Positions 1 through 6,671 of a stretch of 6,671 nucleotides of DNA are shown in pieces. Positions within the stretch are counted from its first letter, which is position 1; each line of letters begins with the position of its first letter. This DNA is from an uncultured Ruminococcus sp. (GTDB lineage Bacteria; Bacillota; Clostridia; Oscillospirales; Acutalibacteraceae). Position numbers and translations under genes: made by a program. The stretch is taken from positions 1-6,671 of the forward strand of contig CACXGJ010000069.1 of assembly GCA_902767125.1 (NCBI GenBank), written 5' to 3'. Below the pieces are notes generated by a model. The model was not told the origin of the DNA, made no database searches, and was given only the letters and a program-made list of their open reading frames with translations.

Positions 1-1094
1 GAACTGTAATAATCGGCTGTCGGCTGATTGAAATAATAAGGTCCGTTATTCGTCATTTTTATTTCTTCGTTGAGAGTCATTACATAGATAAACTGTTTCG
101 GGTATCTCTTTGCAAATCCATGAAGCATTATCTCCGCTTTCTGACCGTTCTGCTCGACCTTCCACGCATATCTCACTGCCTGCTTGATACAATCCGCTGC
201 ATAGCCGTCAACATGACCGTCTACCGCCATTTCAAACACTTTATCAACATTACTTTCAAAATAGCTTATCGGGACATTTGTGTACAGCGTTTCGAGAAAT
301 TTCATTTCTTTTCCATGTATATACTCCTGCAAAAAATTCTTTATCCTGTCACTGTGATTTATTGACATGAACATTATCGGCATGATGAATTTCATTACAT
401 TGCTGTTCGACTGATTAGCCTCTGCCATGTCCATGATATAGTCCGTCATTTCTTTGATACTGTCATTTTCGGAACCGGATACCACAAGCGACTTTAATTT
501 ATCAAGAAAATTCCGTTTATCCTCCGGCTTGGTGTATGCAAGTACATACGCATATAATTTCATTTTTGCATTGGCATACTTTGATGTACAATAATTTTTG
601 CCCGCCCCATACAAAAGTTCGGGATCACTTTTTACTGTTGTGATGAGCTTCTGTGATACTATGCTGTAAATATCACACTGTACTATGATTGCAAGCACTT
701 TCATTTTAGCCTGCCTTGTATCATACTTCTTTTGATAAGCGTGTAATATCCTGTATGCAAATTTACCGTTTCCCCTGTAATTGCTCTCAAAATTATATGC
801 AAGTATATTGCCTATCGTATTTCCGCCTATCGCATCCAGGAATAATATATATCTGTCGCTGTATTCCGTTTCATTTTCACTGATAAGCCTGCTCATTACA
901 GATATCTGATCATAATAATTTGTTCCCTGAAATTCATATAATGATGCTCCGTCCAATATGCTCAAATCCATATCCTGTGAGAAATCAAAGAATCGCTCTG
1001 CTTTCTGCATATCCTCACTGCTGATATTGAGACCGCCTATTGCTGCCATAATGTTCTTGTAAGCCTTGTTGTTTTGCATATTAAGTAAATCCAT
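1..1094 (-). CDS. Unrecognised helical protein, C-terminus cut by window edge
   Basis: An open frame runs from ATG at 1094 to the left edge with no stop, giving at least 364 residues (MDLLNMQNNKAY... to ...QPTADYYS). I do not recognise the family with confidence. The start is good: GGGGAG lies 10 bases upstream inside the end of the SWIM gene, whose TAA is only 3 bases away, so translation is probably coupled. The protein is rich in Lys, Tyr, Ile and Met and reads as successive amphipathic helices, for example about 114-150 (YRILHAYQKKYD...QKL), 171-187, 192-204, 211-226 and 300-340 (CIKQAVRYAWKV... then MLHGFAKRYPKQFIYVM). This resembles HEAT/ARM-like repeat proteins. No signal peptide, membrane span, Cys/His metal cluster or Walker motif is visible. 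In E. coli the related cluster lies near yehI, a large DUF4132 protein with a helical N-terminus, so this could be the N-terminus of an analogous large protein. That is only a positional guess. Confidence 0.8.
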   Translation of the reverse strand, partial: MDLLNMQNNKAYKNIMAAIGGLNISSEDMQKAERFFDFSQDMDLSILDGASLYEFQGTNYYDQISVMSRLISENETEYSDRYILFLDAIGGNTIGNILAYNFESNYRGNGKFAYRILHAYQKKYDTRQAKMKVLAIIVQCDIYSIVSQKLITTVKSDPELLYGAGKNYCTSKYANAKMKLYAYVLAYTKPEDKRNFLDKLKSLVVSGSENDSIKEMTDYIMDMAEANQSNSNVMKFIMPIMFMSINHSDRIKNFLQEYIHGKEMKFLETLYTNVPISYFESNVDKVFEMAVDGHVDGYAADCIKQAVRYAWKVEQNGQKAEIMLHGFAKRYPKQFIYVMTLNEEIKMTNNGPYYFNQPTADYYS

Positions 1095-1097
1095 TTT

Positions 1098-3098
1098 TTA
1101 CTCGCTCCCCTTTAAATTTGATACCGCTATATAGACCTCTGTTTTTGATATGCCTGTCTGAAGATAAAGATATATTTTTGTGAGCAATTCTATTATTTTG
1201 GAATTGTCATTGCTGTAAGTGTGATTTTTCGCTGTGAAGCACTCCTCTAATTTTTCGAGCATATTTCCGAGTTCAAGAAAACCCATCTTTTTGCTTTCAT
1301 GTGCATTGTCACTTATCTGTGTATACAGGTCAAATGAATTTATTCCGCACTGTATCACATCACAAAGCATACTCTGCACATCTTCAAACAGCTTCTCAAA
1401 ATAAACATACGCTCCCGAAACCTCCGAAATATAATGACTTTTCTGTACCATCTTTGATACATATATATCATCATACACCCCTATCGGATATATATAACAC
1501 CTGCCGTTTTCTATATATGCACTGCCGAATATGACATAATTTATACCCGGATTATTCATCATTATTTTTGCTGTCTTATCAAGCCTTTCGATTATATCCC
1601 TGCTTTCATTCCTATATCGTGCTTTCAGGGATATCCTCCTGCCCTGCCTGTCCTCTATTACAACCTTCTGTGATTGTGTTATCTCGTCAAATTCGGAGCT
1701 TACACATTTTTCCGATGCTATGAAAACAAGCCTGTCATTTTCATTTTTTGATTTCTTGGCGAATGTTTCGTATATCATTTTAGCAAAGTCAGTGTACACA
1801 TTTTTGTACACACACGATGAATTGATATCCCTTTTGTCCATGATGACAGCCTTTGATTCGACTGATGAAGACAGCTTTCCGTTAGATATCCTCGGACTTT
1901 TCAGACGTATCTCATATTTCATCAGATCCTGCATATTTCCCGAAAGTCCCCAAGGTGCAGATGTATATGAAAAATTTGATGATCTTCTTCCCTCATAAAA
2001 TTTCGGTCTTATATCCGAATATGTCAGGAATTTATTCTCGGACTTTTCATCCTTGTTAATGAAATAATAGATATTTCCCTCATAATCGGGTGATGAAAAA
2101 TGTCTGCTTGTCAGGGGGAGAATATCCATGCTTTCGCTCAAAGCATATTCAGCCTTGAACTCTCCCGAATATTTTGAAACTGCTTCTGCATTTTCGGCTT
2201 TTATTATCTTTTTCAGCAGAATGATACTTTTTATTATGAGCAGATACAATGTACCTGCATCAAATTCAGGCGAATGACCGATATATTTTTTCAGACGGCT
2301 TCCTATTTCACGAATTTGTCTTTCACTGTCGGCTAATCTCGCATTATGACACATTACAGCGACAGTTTCAGCGTGTTCGGCGGTATTGCCCGAAAGCCTT
2401 ACAAGACCGCCCGACAATATATCCGATAAGAATTTCAACGCATATTCAGCCGTATCATGTGCCTTTATGACATCTATTGACAGCTCCTCTTTTGTCTCGG
2501 AAGCCTTCGGGGTAATGATCTTGCTTTTGACCTGCCATGCAAGTATAGCTTCAGCTTTATGTCTGCACAACTCCTTGCTGTGACAGCTGCATGAGGAATA
2601 TTCCAACGGACTTATCAATCTTACAGTTATTTCTTCATCGGGGAATTTCACTGATACTATTGTACTTTCCTCTATTTCAGGCAATATTCCCTTTTCAGCC
2701 TTATTCATAAATTCATTGTAATATTTTTTCTTCATAGCCTTTTCAAGGGCTTTCAGCGGATAAGCCGACAATTCATTTTTAAGTGTTTCATCAAGTCCGA
2801 CTTTTTCAGGCTCTTTTAATTCCTCTTTGTTATCGAAATTTCCTTTCAGCCATAAAATTGAAGTTATGATATGCCTGCATATGCTCCTTGACGGACAACT
2901 GCATTTACTTTCCGCCAAGGGAGCTTTTATCGTGCATTTCTCTCCTCCGACACTTACATTTATCTCACTGTCACCGTATTCGGCAGAGATCTCTCCCGAT
3001 TCCATATCTTTATATGCTCTCTTTACAGTGCCTTTATTTGTCAGCCCCGTTAAATATTCATCATCAGCCGATAATATTGAATCCATCAGTTCTCCCAT
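1098..3098 (-). CDS. yehQ: Double SWIM zinc-finger protein, YehQ-like
   Basis: Complete 666-residue protein. Two SWIM fingers of identical spacing, CxCx5CxH, are present: C66, C68, C74, H76 and C170, C172, C178, H180. Each is preceded by beta-rich sequence and followed by a short hydrophobic helix (ICRHIITSILWL and LCRHKAEAILAW). SWIM domains bind zinc and typically mediate DNA or protein contacts. Residues 215-272 form a helical module with the family-like pattern GGLVRL...CHNARLADSERQIREI. A beta-rich middle at 340-545 contains APWGLSG (381-387) followed by a strand ending NGKLSSS. A second helical module lies at about 568-622. No nuclease, helicase or ATPase motif is seen. The ATG at 3098 has GGTGA 4 bases upstream. 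A second in-frame ATG four codons on, at 3086, also has a usable GGGAG, so the N-terminus could be four residues shorter. The gene lies 13 bases after the VWA gene and 3 before the next. It matches the YehQ position of the yehLMPQ cluster. The role is probably substrate or nucleic-acid recognition, but this is inference. Confidence 0.88.
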   Translation of the reverse strand: MGELMDSILSADDEYLTGLTNKGTVKRAYKDMESGEISAEYGDSEINVSVGGEKCTIKAPLAESKCSCPSRSICRHIITSILWLKGNFDNKEELKEPEKVGLDETLKNELSAYPLKALEKAMKKKYYNEFMNKAEKGILPEIEESTIVSVKFPDEEITVRLISPLEYSSCSCHSKELCRHKAEAILAWQVKSKIITPKASETKEELSIDVIKAHDTAEYALKFLSDILSGGLVRLSGNTAEHAETVAVMCHNARLADSERQIREIGSRLKKYIGHSPEFDAGTLYLLIIKSIILLKKIIKAENAEAVSKYSGEFKAEYALSESMDILPLTSRHFSSPDYEGNIYYFINKDEKSENKFLTYSDIRPKFYEGRRSSNFSYTSAPWGLSGNMQDLMKYEIRLKSPRISNGKLSSSVESKAVIMDKRDINSSCVYKNVYTDFAKMIYETFAKKSKNENDRLVFIASEKCVSSEFDEITQSQKVVIEDRQGRRISLKARYRNESRDIIERLDKTAKIMMNNPGINYVIFGSAYIENGRCYIYPIGVYDDIYVSKMVQKSHYISEVSGAYVYFEKLFEDVQSMLCDVIQCGINSFDLYTQISDNAHESKKMGFLELGNMLEKLEECFTAKNHTYSNDNSKIIELLTKIYLYLQTGISKTEVYIAVSNLKGSE
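1105..1110 (-). promoter_or_regulatory. RBS of the downstream partial gene
   Basis: GGGGAG on the minus strand lies within the final codons of the SWIM gene, 10 bases before the ATG at 1094. It supports that start and coupled translation across the 3-base gap, and shows that the frame running off the left edge is a real gene. Confidence 0.65.
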
Positions 3099-3101
3099 TC
3101 T

Positions 3102-3109
3102 CTCACCCC
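3102..3109 (-). promoter_or_regulatory. RBS of the SWIM gene
   Basis: On the minus strand GGGGTGAG lies in the 13-base gap between the VWA stop and the SWIM start. The GGTGA core matches the 3' part of the Shine-Dalgarno consensus and ends 4 bases before ATG 3098. A weaker GGGAG, formed by the first codons themselves, lies 5 bases before the ATG at 3086. Confidence 0.65.
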
Positions 3110-3111
3110 GT

Positions 3112-4236
3112 TCAGCTTATCATCTTTCCGATATAATCTCCTAATTGTTCAGGTGTCATTGCTCCGACAAACGCTCCCATGTCAGCCAATTTCTGTCCCA
3201 AATTCTTGTCATATGCAGGATTTGCATCCCTGTCGAGTGCCGTCAGAAATATCATCTTACTGCCGCTGCTGATTATATCCGCACAAGTTCTCAATAAACT
3301 TTGTGTACTGCCGCCCTCATACAAGTCTGTCACGGTGACGAATATCGTTTCATGCGGATTGTCACAAAGGCTCTCACAGTAGTTCAATGCTCCGTTTATA
3401 TCTGTTCCGCCTCCCAACTGCATTCCCATCAGTACCTCAACAGGATCATCTGTATATCCGCTCAAATCGACCACACTTGTATCAAATATCACGAGCTTTG
3501 TTTCTATCATTGGCAGTTTGGCGAATATTCCTGCCATTATCGCACTGTATATCACACTGTCAAGCATTGAACCGCTTTCATCTACCGCTATGATTATATT
3601 CCACTTATTGAATCTTTTTACACGGCTGTTGAAATAGATGTTCTTCAAAACTATCCTGTCATTCTCAATGTCATAGTTTTTCAGATTCCTTGCAATAGTC
3701 TTTTTTATATCAAGATTTTTTATCGACCTGACATTTGACGGCATATTTCTGTTCAGCTTTCCCAAAAGTGATTTTCTTATATCGGTCTGCAATTTCTCGG
3801 TTATATCATCAACAACCTTCCGAATTATCCGCTTTGCCTCCTCGATAACATCACTTTTCATCAGGTGCTTGAATTGAAGTATAGTTTTAAGCAGATCAGT
3901 GTTAGGCTCCATTTTTTGAAGAACTTTTTTGTCTGTCAGAAGCTCGGTAAGATTGAAATGTTCGAGAGCCTGTTTTTCGAGAATCTCAACGGTCTTCTTC
4001 GGAAAAAGCTTTCTTGCTTTTTCTATCCATTTTGCCGCACTCGGTCTCGAACTTCCCGAACCGCCCAACCTCATTATTTCATCGCCGTATTCCTGTCCGT
4101 AAAGATAATCGAGAGTTGATTCCATATCCTGGTAGCTTATGCCATCCGAATACTCTCCTGTAAATTCTATCTGATTTTTGGAATCCTTGCCGAGTATCAG
4201 CCGCCATTTATTCAGATTTTCTTCCATCTCACTCAT
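3112..4236 (-). CDS. yehP: VWA domain protein, YehP/CoxE-like, MoxR partner
   Basis: Complete 374-residue protein; E. coli YehP is about the same size. Residues 1-210 are a helical region with a family-typical GGSGSSRPSAAKWIEKARKLFP-like stretch at 58-79, where glycines and a basic W/IEKARKLFP helix stand out. A second conserved block, EEAKRIIRKVVDDI, lies near 132-145. The VWA domain spans about 212-374 and has all MIDAS elements: D219-E-S221-G-S223 (DxSxS), T278 in GGGTDI, and D304 in TDLYEGG. It should therefore bind Mg2+ and a partner protein. VWA proteins of this kind work with MoxR AAA+ ATPases (RavA-ViaA, CbbQ-CbbO), and the YehL-type ATPase is the expected partner here. It has no signal peptide or transmembrane helix, so it is probably cytoplasmic. 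The start at 4236 is fixed by GGAGG 8 bases upstream. A closer ATG at 4240 reaches a stop after three codons. It sits 3 bases after yehM and 13 before the SWIM gene. Confidence 0.93.
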   Translation of the reverse strand: MSEMEENLNKWRLILGKDSKNQIEFTGEYSDGISYQDMESTLDYLYGQEYGDEIMRLGGSGSSRPSAAKWIEKARKLFPKKTVEILEKQALEHFNLTELLTDKKVLQKMEPNTDLLKTILQFKHLMKSDVIEEAKRIIRKVVDDITEKLQTDIRKSLLGKLNRNMPSNVRSIKNLDIKKTIARNLKNYDIENDRIVLKNIYFNSRVKRFNKWNIIIAVDESGSMLDSVIYSAIMAGIFAKLPMIETKLVIFDTSVVDLSGYTDDPVEVLMGMQLGGGTDINGALNYCESLCDNPHETIFVTVTDLYEGGSTQSLLRTCADIISSGSKMIFLTALDRDANPAYDKNLGQKLADMGAFVGAMTPEQLGDYIGKMIS

Positions 4237-4239
4237 ACA

Positions 4240-6636
4240 TCAGTCCTCCGAAAACTCTTTCAGTATATCCCTTTCAAGCCTTATACCCTCCGAATAAAGA
4301 GCATTATACAGCTCAATGCTTTTTCTGACATCTTCCTTTGATTTTCCGTATAATACAGCCACCTTTTGAGCTATGCTGTCAATTTCGGACGGTGTGAAAT
4401 AGCTGAATGCAAGCCTCAATTCAGGCAGTATCTCCATAAAATCCTCTGTTTCAAGACCGCTTATCAGCTCATTCGTTGTCACGATAAATTCATTGCCCAC
4501 AAGAACAATATCCCTCGCTGTCGAGAAAAGTCCTCTCAAAAATACCGCACCCTGTTTTTTTATTGTGTCGCTGCCTGTGAGATAGCCGTTCAATGCCTGT
4601 TTGATATTCTCTCTGTACGCATTGTCACTGCCATACAGCAGTCCCAGCACCGCACCGTACAGTGACGGTTCAGGGTTATCATTTTCCGTCATCAGCCTGA
4701 AGGTATCAAACAGAGTGGCATATTCCCCATTCAGAACATCTCCCGTCACAAGATTATACATCATCCTGCATATCTTTATACATTCATTCGCATACTCCGA
4801 ATTTACATTCATCATTGACGGCAGCATTATGATTATTTTCTGAAAGCATTTCTCCAAAAAATACTCCGTTACAATTCCTTTTGCATTGTACATTTTCTTG
4901 AGAGTATCAAGCATATTGAAATAATACAGACCTTTTCCCAATGAAAAGAAATCTCCGTCATTTATTATTATCTCATTGAGCCTTGCCTCAAACCCATTCG
5001 AAATGTCCGTACCCATCAGAAAGCACTCTACATAAAGCTTGGCTGCATCACTGCATCTCTGTTCATCCTTTATCTGCCTTGCAGACATAGTTTTGCAGAC
5101 TTCTTCTATTGTTGCTCCGTATACACTCACATCTATCAATGCAGAATCGGTATTCACAGTACGTTTATATGACCATGTTTCTCTTATGCGGCTCCTGTCT
5201 TTATTATTTATGATATCTGCACCCTTTGTTCTTTTTGCAAATTCTGTTTTAAGAAAGCTCATTCTGTAAAATAAGCGGCTTATTTCCATATGTGTGGGCT
5301 TTGAAAATATATCAAGCTCTATATCCTGTTCGGCAATGCTGTCAATTTTCAGGCGGTATTTCCTGCATTTTTCTTCAAAGTCCTGTATGACGGGAATTTT
5401 TTCCGCCTGACTGCAAAGACTGCCTGTTTCACTGCCTGTTGCAATTTTGCTCAATATCCTCAACGGAACATCGCTTGCAGCATTGAGTTCTCCTTTTACG
5501 AAGCTGCTCTGAACACTGTCATATAATTCATATAATCCGGGAGCCTTCTTGTTTCTCACGGAACATAATCCTCTGTACATTGAAACTGCCGAGGATATAT
5601 CAGACATTGTAATAAGCAGTTTTTCCTTACCTGATTCCTTGGCACATTTCAGGAGAGTATCAAGAACGACATTTTCATATACCTCCGATATATTGCCGTC
5701 ACTCTCTGTGATACCCTTCCAGACCTTATCGTAAAATCCCGGATTCTGCATACCCGAAGCATATCCGTTCAAAGCATCAGCCGCCTCAAATGAATATATC
5801 ATTGCGTAGACATTCTGAATTGATTCATTGAAATTGTGTATCTTCAATTTTTTTTCTTTCTTGTCAGCACTCGTTATCTGATACAGTCCATATGTATGGA
5901 ATCCGCCTGTAACCACCAATACTCTTTGATGAGTTTCGGCAGATTTCAGGATATTTTCCGCCATGAATTTTTCCCTTATGAGACAGCCGTCTGCTTCCAT
6001 CAATTCCTTGGGTGTATTTTCCCTCGTCAGATAACAGTATGACATCATATTTGCTACAAATTCATCTGTTTCCATATACAGTCCGTTTATCTCAAAATAA
6101 TTTTCCCAAAATTCCTCGAAGCTCCTCATACCTGTTTTTTCGCAGACTGCATCAAAAAATTTGCTCTCCGACAGATAATAGTCATAATTATAGCTGTTTA
6201 CTTCCTTTTCATTCAGGATACCCTTGTTTTTTTCCGTATGTATGAGAATCTCCCCGTATGGCAGATCAATGAAGCCGCAGTCGATATTTTTCTTTCTTGC
6301 CTGCAAAAGAGCATTATATTCAGGCGATGTATTCAAAAACGGATAGTAGCATTTATAGTCCTCTGCATCTTCATTTATCAATTTCTGTGTATCCTTATAG
6401 TAATAGTAAAATGCTATCGGGAGTCTGGTTTCCTCATGCGTAAGTATTGGTATCAGCTTATCGGAATTTTGAGGACCTTCCACCAATATACAATCGGGCT
6501 TGTATGCTTCTATGACTCTCAAAAGATGGTACGAACAAACAGGACTGTGATGTCTTACAGGAAAATACAGTATTTTCTGTGAATAGTCAAACGGTATTAT
6601 TTCAAATATTTCTTTGTGTCGTAAAATTCTTTCCAT
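4240..6636 (-). CDS. yehM: DUF5682 family protein (YehM-like), putative TIKI/TraB-superfamily hydrolase
   Basis: Complete 798-residue protein, close to the roughly 750-800 residues usual for DUF5682/E. coli YehM. Residues 22-55 hold a beta-strand/RHHSP motif (R28, H29, H30), a helix, and a strand ending VEGP (E53). FIDLP follows at 122-126. A helix carries R221, M225 and A226, and TGGFHTYGL at 243-251 contains a second GxxH (H247). This order resembles the TIKI/TraB/ChaN/EreA superfamily, whose paired GxxH motifs are thought to bind a metal; that assignment is my inference. Residues 310-798 look all-helical. The family-typical segment at 723-751 includes LPELRLAFSYFTPSE. No signal peptide or membrane segment is visible, so it is probably cytoplasmic. 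The ATG at 6636 is the only usual start codon in view, although the frame stays open upstream to the window edge. The RBS is weak and close. It is the first gene of the visible operon, 3 bases before the VWA gene. Family assignment is strong; the enzymatic role is unproven. Confidence 0.88.
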   Translation of the reverse strand: MERILRHKEIFEIIPFDYSQKILYFPVRHHSPVCSYHLLRVIEAYKPDCILVEGPQNSDKLIPILTHEETRLPIAFYYYYKDTQKLINEDAEDYKCYYPFLNTSPEYNALLQARKKNIDCGFIDLPYGEILIHTEKNKGILNEKEVNSYNYDYYLSESKFFDAVCEKTGMRSFEEFWENYFEINGLYMETDEFVANMMSYCYLTRENTPKELMEADGCLIREKFMAENILKSAETHQRVLVVTGGFHTYGLYQITSADKKEKKLKIHNFNESIQNVYAMIYSFEAADALNGYASGMQNPGFYDKVWKGITESDGNISEVYENVVLDTLLKCAKESGKEKLLITMSDISSAVSMYRGLCSVRNKKAPGLYELYDSVQSSFVKGELNAASDVPLRILSKIATGSETGSLCSQAEKIPVIQDFEEKCRKYRLKIDSIAEQDIELDIFSKPTHMEISRLFYRMSFLKTEFAKRTKGADIINNKDRSRIRETWSYKRTVNTDSALIDVSVYGATIEEVCKTMSARQIKDEQRCSDAAKLYVECFLMGTDISNGFEARLNEIIINDGDFFSLGKGLYYFNMLDTLKKMYNAKGIVTEYFLEKCFQKIIIMLPSMMNVNSEYANECIKICRMMYNLVTGDVLNGEYATLFDTFRLMTENDNPEPSLYGAVLGLLYGSDNAYRENIKQALNGYLTGSDTIKKQGAVFLRGLFSTARDIVLVGNEFIVTTNELISGLETEDFMEILPELRLAFSYFTPSEIDSIAQKVAVLYGKSKEDVRKSIELYNALYSEGIRLERDILKEFSED
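4244..4249 (-). promoter_or_regulatory. RBS that fixes the VWA start
   Basis: On the minus strand GGAGGA lies inside the last codons of yehM. It is 8 bases from the ATG at 4236 when measured from GGAGG. The earlier ATG at 4240, which overlaps the yehM stop as TGATG, is only 4 bases from GGAGG and reads three codons to a TGA. The spacing and the short frame both favour 4236 as the true start. Confidence 0.75.
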
Positions 6637-6638
6637 AT

Positions 6639-6645
6639 TCCACCC
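6639..6645 (-). promoter_or_regulatory. Weak, close RBS of yehM
   Basis: GGGTGGA on the minus strand is the only Shine-Dalgarno-like element before ATG 6636. GGTGG ends just 3 bases from the start codon. It is a poorer match than the sites of the VWA gene and the partial gene. Translation may rely on coupling to a gene upstream of the window. Confidence 0.45.
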
Positions 6646-6671
6646 AGCTTTTCTGCTTTGAATTTTATCAC

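Noticed and set aside
120..365. Plus-strand frame of 81 codons
   Set aside because: It lies wholly inside the minus-strand partial gene, which has a better RBS, operon context and a frame continuous over 1094 bases. No plus-strand RBS or recognisable protein features were seen.
1301..1534. Plus-strand frame of 77 codons
   Set aside because: It is antisense to the C-terminal third of the SWIM gene, with no RBS and no recognisable motif.
3099..3111. Possible internal promoter or terminator between the VWA and SWIM genes
   Set aside because: The 13-base gap holds only the ribosome binding site, too short for a promoter, and there is no hairpin followed by a T-run.
2827..3144. Overlapping plus-strand frames of 105 and 82 codons across the SWIM-VWA junction
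   Set aside because: They are antisense to the first SWIM finger and the VWA C-terminus. Their composition (Ser/Leu/His-rich) is what a reverse reading of these genes gives. There is no supporting RBS or family match.
6238..6582. Plus-strand frame of 114 codons with hydrophobic stretches
   Set aside because: It is the antisense shadow of the conserved DUF5682 N-terminus. The hydrophobic runs are the reverse reading of Lys/Glu/Asn-rich codons.
1..6671. Search for CRISPR arrays, tRNAs, insertion sequences or long direct and inverted repeats
   Set aside because: No regularly spaced repeats, tRNA-like cloverleaf, transposase motif or terminal inverted repeat was seen by eye. Nearly every base is accounted for by the four minus-strand genes.

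Overview
The window is almost entirely coding and all genes lie on the minus strand. It looks like a low-GC Firmicute, most likely a gut-type Clostridia (Ruminococcus/Oscillospiraceae style). The basis is AT-rich DNA, heavy use of ATA, AGA and AGG codons, purine-rich Shine-Dalgarno sites and Lys/Ile/Tyr-rich proteins. This placement is an impression from composition, not a phylogenetic result.

Read in transcription order (high to low coordinates), there are three complete genes and one cut by the left edge. The first is a 798-residue DUF5682/YehM-type protein (6636-4240). Then come a 374-residue von Willebrand factor A protein of the YehP/CoxE-like type (4236-3112), a 666-residue SWIM zinc-finger protein of the YehQ type (3098-1098), and an unrecognised, apparently helical protein of at least 364 residues (1094-1, C-terminus missing). 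The gaps are 3, 13 and 3 bases, and each ribosome binding site lies in or against the end of the gene before it. This is one tightly coupled operon. No promoter, terminator, RNA gene, mobile element or CRISPR array is visible. Only 35 bases precede the first start, so the operon almost certainly begins outside the window.

The set corresponds to the E. coli yehL-yehM-yehP-yehQ neighbourhood. In that cluster yehL encodes a MoxR-type AAA+ ATPase, which is not in this window but would be expected just upstream. MoxR ATPases paired with VWA proteins act as chaperone-like remodelling machines (RavA-ViaA, CbbQ-CbbO). The VWA MIDAS here is intact. The first protein carries the motif pattern of the TIKI/TraB/ChaN/EreA superfamily: an RHH near the N-terminus, an acidic VEGP strand, an R..MA helix and a second GxxH. 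It is therefore a candidate metal-dependent hydrolase. The SWIM protein has two complete CxCx5CxH fingers and what looks like a duplicated helical module. Together they suggest an ATPase/VWA remodelling device coupled to a hydrolase-like protein and a zinc-finger adaptor. The biological role of this cluster is, to my knowledge, not established.
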